A stretch of 64,000 bases of DNA from positions 1,612,001 to 1,676,000 of the forward strand of contig NZ_CP017659.1 in NCBI RefSeq assembly GCF_015326965.1. Reading direction: 5' to 3'. The notes under the pieces were generated by a model that saw only the letters and a list, made by a program, of their open reading frames with translations, searched no databases and was not told where the DNA came from. The translations under genes and the position numbers were made by a program. Below are positions 60,113-64,000 of the stretch, one piece after another; positions within the stretch are counted from its first letter, which is position 1, and the number at the start of each line of letters is the position of its first letter. The stretch is from Paenibacillus sp. JZ16 (GTDB taxonomy: Bacteria > Bacillota > Bacilli > Paenibacillales > Paenibacillaceae).

Positions 60113-61366
60113 GTGAATACAGACCTTCAAACGAAAGCAAAACCTAAATTCAGCAAAGACTACACCCTTCATCTGGCAACCATCTTTCTGGGCTTTATCA
60201 TATTTGGAATATCGGAAAACATTAAGGGACCCGCCATTCCAAGGATTCAATTCGATTTCCACCTAAATGAAATGCAGATCGGCACCTTGCTATCCCTGAA
60301 CGCGCTCGGGTACTTGATTGCCTGTTCATTCACTGCGTTGTTAACGCGGAAGATCGGGATCAAGTGGGTCAGTATGGCCGCCTTCGGTTCGATGGCTATC
60401 TCTGGTGTGTTGATCTTCCTGTCGCACAGCTACCCGATGTTTACCGCATCCTATTTCTTTATGTACATTGGAAACGGTATGCTGGAGATCGGTCTTGCCA
60501 TATTAGCTGCCCGGATCTTTGTGCGAAACACAGGCACGATGATGAACCTGTCCCATTTCTTCTACGGAATCAGCTCAACCGTGGCACCGATGATTGCATC
60601 CGGACTTATGACCGTAACCGTGTTTAACTACACGCTGGACTGGCGGGGCATGTATCTGGCCATGCTGATGTTATCCGTGCTGCCAATGATCCCGGCACTC
60701 ATGAGCAAGTTTCCCGGGGACGATCTATCCGAAACGGAACGAACCCCGCTTAAGTTGTTAGTTAAAGATCCTGCACTGTGGCTGGTCGTCATGATTCTAT
60801 CCTTCGGTGTCGTATCGGAGATGGCAGTTGGCGGTTGGCTCGTAAACTTTCTTGAAAAATCGTACAAATGGGAACCTACGGCTGCTGCCGGGATGCTGTC
60901 CGCCTTCTTCCTCTGCTTCTCGGCAGCACGCCTGCTGCTCGGCCCGATAACGGACCGGATCGGCTTCACGCTGTCCATCATCATCCTGTCCGCGTTGACC
61001 GGAGTATGCACGTTTATTGCAATCTTTGGCGGAGAATCCTATGCGTTCCTGTTCGCGGCAGCAGGCATTGGAATTGCTCCGATTTATCCGACGGTCATGG
61101 CGCTCATTGCCAAAAGATATCCGAAAGAGAGCGACACCGCGATTACGTTCATCGTCACCATGATGGGAATCGGCAGCGTTATCGGCAATTACGCGATCGG
61201 GGCGATCACAAACGGCTTCAAGCAAATGTACGGCAGCGGAACAGAGCTCGGGCTGCTGCGCGGGCTTCAGGCGGGCTATGGCTTCATCGGATTGTGTGCC
61301 ATCCTATGCTCGCTTTTTGGCATCCTTCTGTACCGTTATTTAAAAGTCCGGAAGCAATTGGTCTAA
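60113..61366 (+). CDS. MFS transporter
   Basis: The 417-aa protein has twelve hydrophobic helices in two halves: HLATIFLGFIIFGISENIKG, LLSLNALGYLIACSFTALLTRKIG (the A-loop pattern), FFMYIGNGMLEIGLAI and GMLSAFFLCFSAARLLLGPITDRIG in the second half. It likely exports or imports a sugar or related compound; the substrate is unknown. The start is GTG with GGGG 7 bases upstream. It is cotranscribed with the ROK regulator and ends at a clear terminator. Confidence 0.88.
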   Translation: MNTDLQTKAKPKFSKDYTLHLATIFLGFIIFGISENIKGPAIPRIQFDFHLNEMQIGTLLSLNALGYLIACSFTALLTRKIGIKWVSMAAFGSMAISGVLIFLSHSYPMFTASYFFMYIGNGMLEIGLAILAARIFVRNTGTMMNLSHFFYGISSTVAPMIASGLMTVTVFNYTLDWRGMYLAMLMLSVLPMIPALMSKFPGDDLSETERTPLKLLVKDPALWLVVMILSFGVVSEMAVGGWLVNFLEKSYKWEPTAAAGMLSAFFLCFSAARLLLGPITDRIGFTLSIIILSALTGVCTFIAIFGGESYAFLFAAAGIGIAPIYPTVMALIAKRYPKESDTAITFIVTMMGIGSVIGNYAIGAITNGFKQMYGSGTELGLLRGLQAGYGFIGLCAILCSLFGILLYRYLKVRKQLV

Positions 61367-61389
61367 TTCTATGATTCCTTGAACACTAA

Positions 61390-61427
61390 GGGAGCCCTCT
61401 TATAAGTACAAGAGGGCTCCCTTTTAT
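61390..61427 (+). terminator. Terminator of the ROK-MFS unit
   Basis: GGGAGCCCTCT and AGAGGGCTCCC form a perfect 11-bp stem followed by TTTTATT. Confidence 0.85.
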
Positions 61428-61459
61428 TGATGATGATCGTTTGCCTAACCACACCCTAA

Positions 61460-63223
61460 TTAACCCAAGTCGGGTTGATCAACAAGTTCGATGCTTGCTG
61501 TTTCGGTATGGTGCAGCTCAAACACCAAAATTTCATTGCGGCCCTGCTTCAGCAGGGGTCCAGGCAGGTAAAGCGCTGCTTGCGGTCCTTGTTCCCAGTA
61601 ACGCCCCAGGTTGAAGCCATTGACCCATACAACCCCTTTTCCCCATCCGTCCAAGCGGATAAACGTATCTCCAATGTCATCCACCGAGAATTCACCTCGA
61701 TAAAAGGTAGGGCGGTCCTGCTGTTCAAACGGACCCGTAAGCGGTTGAAACGGCGCCGCATTCGGATTCTCAAGCGGCACAGGATAGATGCTCCAGTCAT
61801 ACAGGAACTGGTTGTTCATCCGGACTCCCTCAGTAATTCCTTTATAGTCCTTCAGCTTCGGGCCGTAATTGATACGCCCCATATTCTCGACAACGATCTC
61901 CAGCTTGGCGCCGGCTGCCGGAACATCGAACTGGAGGGCTTGGGGATTCCAGCGTTCAACCGTCCCCTGATACTTACCGTCCAGGAATACCTGTGCCCGG
62001 TCATGCACCTCTTGCAGATGCAACGATTCTCCCTGGCGAGGTCCGGTAATATCCGTTGCATAAACGATGAAGCCATAGCTTTGACCCAGCAGTTCCATCG
62101 GTACAGGTGTTGTGCGTTTCACCGCCTCGGATAGCGTCGGCAGATGCTCCAGCAAGTCGGCATAATGCGTCATGCGAACCGAGCCATAGCTTTTTTTCTT
62201 GACGGGCTGAGGCAAACTTGGAAAATCAGAGAGCTCTTTTCCCTGATGCTTCGCAATCATGCTGCGAATAACCTCGTACTTGGCTGTTACATCCCCGCAC
62301 TCCGAGAGTGGGGCATCATAATCATAGCTGGTGATCGTCGGCTCATACTTCTCGTGAAAATTCGCCCCGTTATAAAATCCGAAATTGGTTCCCCCATGAA
62401 ACATGTAGAAATTCACGGATGCATGCAAGTCCAGCATCTCTTTGAACACCGCAGCGGCATCTTCCGCGTCCCGGGTATGATGCGGTTTCAGCCAATGATC
62501 AAACCATCCGTTCCAGTATTCCATGCACATGAGAGGGTCTTCCGCCCGATATTCCCGCAGTTTGGCAAAAGCCTCTTCCGTTCTCGAACCAAAGTTGACG
62601 GTGGCAAGCACGCCTGGAACGGTTCCCCCTTGCAGCATTCCGTCGGTGGGACCATCCGAAGTGAACAGCAATACATCTACGCCCCGCTTGATCAAGCCAT
62701 CCTTCAAATACTCCAGATATGCCGTATCATTTCCGTAGCTCCCGTACTCGTTCTCGATTTGCATTGCAATCACCGGGCCTCCATTGGAGGTTAATAACGG
62801 AACCAGCCGCGGAATCAGTTCATCATAATAATGGTCAACCTTCTCCAGATACAACGGATCCATGCATCGCAGATGGATATCAGGATACTTCAGCAGCCAG
62901 GACGGCAGCCCGCCAAATTCCCATTCTGCGCATATGTAAGGGCTTGGCCGAAGGATCACATGCAGCCCGAGATCACCGGCGATTTGGACGAATCTCACCA
63001 AGTCGGTGATGCCTTCAAAAGTAAATTGTCCTTCCATGGGTTCATGCAAATTCCAGGGAATATAGGTTTCCACGGTGTTTAATCCACAGCTTTGCAGCTT
63101 CATTAGTCTGTCTTCCCAATACTCCGGCACGATCCGAAAATAATGTACGGCACCCGACAAAATCTGGATCGGCTCATCGCCGAGCACGAACTGTTGATTA
63201 ACCGCTTTCAATTGAGCTTTCAT
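61460..63223 (-). CDS. Beta-galactosidase, GH35 family
   Basis: The 587-aa protein has the GH35 core: SGAVHYFRIVPEYWEDRLMKLQSCGLNTVETYIPWNLHEP, the acid/base Glu in AMQIENEYGSYG and the nucleophile Glu in LMCMEYWNGWFDHW, plus FYMFHGGTNFGFYNGAN. A C-terminal jelly-roll part follows. It removes terminal beta-galactose from glycans or oligosaccharides; no signal peptide is seen, so it works on imported sugars. A frame extends to 63271, but GGGAGG 8 bases before the ATG at 63223 fixes the start. Confidence 0.92.
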   Translation of the reverse strand: MKAQLKAVNQQFVLGDEPIQILSGAVHYFRIVPEYWEDRLMKLQSCGLNTVETYIPWNLHEPMEGQFTFEGITDLVRFVQIAGDLGLHVILRPSPYICAEWEFGGLPSWLLKYPDIHLRCMDPLYLEKVDHYYDELIPRLVPLLTSNGGPVIAMQIENEYGSYGNDTAYLEYLKDGLIKRGVDVLLFTSDGPTDGMLQGGTVPGVLATVNFGSRTEEAFAKLREYRAEDPLMCMEYWNGWFDHWLKPHHTRDAEDAAAVFKEMLDLHASVNFYMFHGGTNFGFYNGANFHEKYEPTITSYDYDAPLSECGDVTAKYEVIRSMIAKHQGKELSDFPSLPQPVKKKSYGSVRMTHYADLLEHLPTLSEAVKRTTPVPMELLGQSYGFIVYATDITGPRQGESLHLQEVHDRAQVFLDGKYQGTVERWNPQALQFDVPAAGAKLEIVVENMGRINYGPKLKDYKGITEGVRMNNQFLYDWSIYPVPLENPNAAPFQPLTGPFEQQDRPTFYRGEFSVDDIGDTFIRLDGWGKGVVWVNGFNLGRYWEQGPQAALYLPGPLLKQGRNEILVFELHHTETASIELVDQPDLG

Positions 63224-63416
63224 TTTCTGTTTCCTCCCTGCTCGTATCATTTTGCTTGCTATTGTCATCATCTATCAAAAGCTCGTGCTGCTCAATCTCC
63301 AAATGGAGCATTCTTTATACCTTTTGTGCCGAATATTCAGAATCGAGAAGAACCTATTATGATACAATATATGGCATAATCACTGGAATTTTCGAAGCTA
63401 AAGGAGCATGGCCATT

Positions 63417-64000
63417 ATGGATATCGCTTTTCGCTTTCCCAATATGATTCACACGCTTCAAGTAACGGGATGCCATTTCGATTCCCAGCCGCCCGGCTGG
63501 AGTTATCCGAGGCATCATCATCACCTGTTTGAGCTGCTGTACTGTCTGGAAGGCGAGGTTCTCCAGGAAATTCATCGGGAGTCTTTTACGCTGCGGCAAG
63601 GAGAATGGCTTCTGATCAAATCCGGAGTCCCCCATCAAACCACGAATCTGGCCAACGGGCCATATGGATACTTTAATGTTCATTTTGATCTCGATGATCA
63701 GGAAATTCGAAGCTCATTATCCGCTGCCCCTTACCGTCACATTCGCCAACAGGAAAGCGAGCACAGCAATCTGAAGGCATACGTTCAAGAGCTGGAGGGA
63801 ATCGTTCGACGCAGTCAGCCGGCAGCCCATTCGCTTCAACCGGAGAACCCGAGGGCTGAATACAATCTCACTTTTGAAGACAGACTTCTGCTCCAATCCT
63901 ATACATTACTCATCATCCACGATGTGCTCTCCCTCCTGAAGGTGCAGGATGAAGTCAAGCTGTCTTCGTCGACACAGGCAGTATCAGGCTCCCACAAGCC
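63417..64000 (+). CDS. AraC-type regulator, N-terminal part (3' end outside window)
   Basis: The frame from the ATG at 63417 (AAGGAG 10 bases upstream) runs open to the window end, about 194 aa. It has a cupin sensor: SYPRHHHHLFELLYCLEGEVLQEIH, LRQGEWLLIKSGVPHQTTN, GYFNVHFDLDD, as in AraC regulators of carbohydrate genes. The DNA-binding domain would lie beyond the window. It is divergent from the beta-galactosidase gene, which it probably controls. An ATG at 63408 is one base behind the ribosome site and is less likely. Confidence 0.75.
   Translation, partial: MDIAFRFPNMIHTLQVTGCHFDSQPPGWSYPRHHHHLFELLYCLEGEVLQEIHRESFTLRQGEWLLIKSGVPHQTTNLANGPYGYFNVHFDLDDQEIRSSLSAAPYRHIRQQESEHSNLKAYVQELEGIVRRSQPAAHSLQPENPRAEYNLTFEDRLLLQSYTLLIIHDVLSLLKVQDEVKLSSSTQAVSGSHK

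Overview
The window looks like a chromosomal segment of a Paenibacillus-type, spore-forming Firmicute. This is inferred from the gene families (DUF4183 and collagen-like spore-surface proteins, ROK and LacI regulators, copper-amine-oxidase stalk domains, a c-di-AMP riboswitch in front of an NlpC/P60 hydrolase), from GGAGG ribosome sites with frequent GTG/TTG starts, and from moderate base composition. I see no rRNA, tRNA, prophage or CRISPR array.

Layout. 1-4.2 kb holds a partial CD3324-family gene, an unknown gene, an amidase and a divergent pair of DUF4183 spore-surface genes, one with a collagen-like stalk. 4.3-5.7 kb is an intact IS3/IS150-type insertion sequence sitting in the loop of a palindrome, followed by decayed genes (Uma2 nuclease, ketopantoate-reductase-like) to about 7 kb. 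7.1-10.4 kb holds sstT, ybjQ and an SGNH esterase. 10.7-16.4 kb is an L-fucose operon (fucI, fucA, a RhaB-like kinase, fucU) with a divergent AraC regulator. 16.5-20.3 kb holds a 2Fe-2S ferredoxin, a GH18-like cell-wall protein, the riboswitch-controlled NlpC/P60 gene and a DIP1984-like gene. 20.4-31.4 kb is one long leftward cluster: ROK repressor, asparaginase, oligopeptide ABC transporter, M17 aminopeptidase, CutC and ROK sugar kinase. 31.4-32.3 kb is a gene-poor stretch full of inverted and tandem repeats. 32.3-37.5 kb holds a ferredoxin, a probable Fe-S-sensing regulator, a PQQ-type sugar dehydrogenase lipoprotein, a stand-alone MurE-like ligase with an altered substrate motif, and a FadH-like reductase. 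37.6-46.5 kb is a seven-gene rhamnose-to-pyruvate operon (rhaEW, rhaA, rhaB, a DeoR regulator, lutABC). 46.7-48.2 kb is a small WXG100/DUF4176 module of type VII secretion character. 48.5-54.6 kb is mixed: membrane proteins, a thioredoxin fusion, GNAT, a DUF2334 deacetylase with a five-blade FG-GAP domain, and a pentapeptide-repeat protein. 54.7-61.4 kb holds a LacI-led operon of two Gfo/Idh/MocA dehydrogenases and ThuA, plus a ROK regulator with an MFS transporter. 61.4 kb to the end holds a GH35 beta-galactosidase and a divergent, truncated AraC regulator.

How the genes work together. The region is largely devoted to taking apart glycans. Fucose and rhamnose are each isomerised, phosphorylated and split to DHAP plus L-lactaldehyde. 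The rhamnose operon carries the dehydrogenase domain and LutABC needed to take lactaldehyde to lactate and then pyruvate. Beta-galactosidase, fucose genes, a sugar kinase and a peptide importer with aminopeptidase and asparaginase together suggest use of glycoprotein or glycopeptide material; that last link is inference.

The most unusual non-coding signal is a dispersed, folded repeat of about 107-110 bp found five times (18.4, 33.6, 37.5, 49.4 and 53.8 kb). Each copy lies directly behind a rightward gene, and base changes that keep pairing are visible. Two further related palindromes lie at 31.8 and 31.9 kb.
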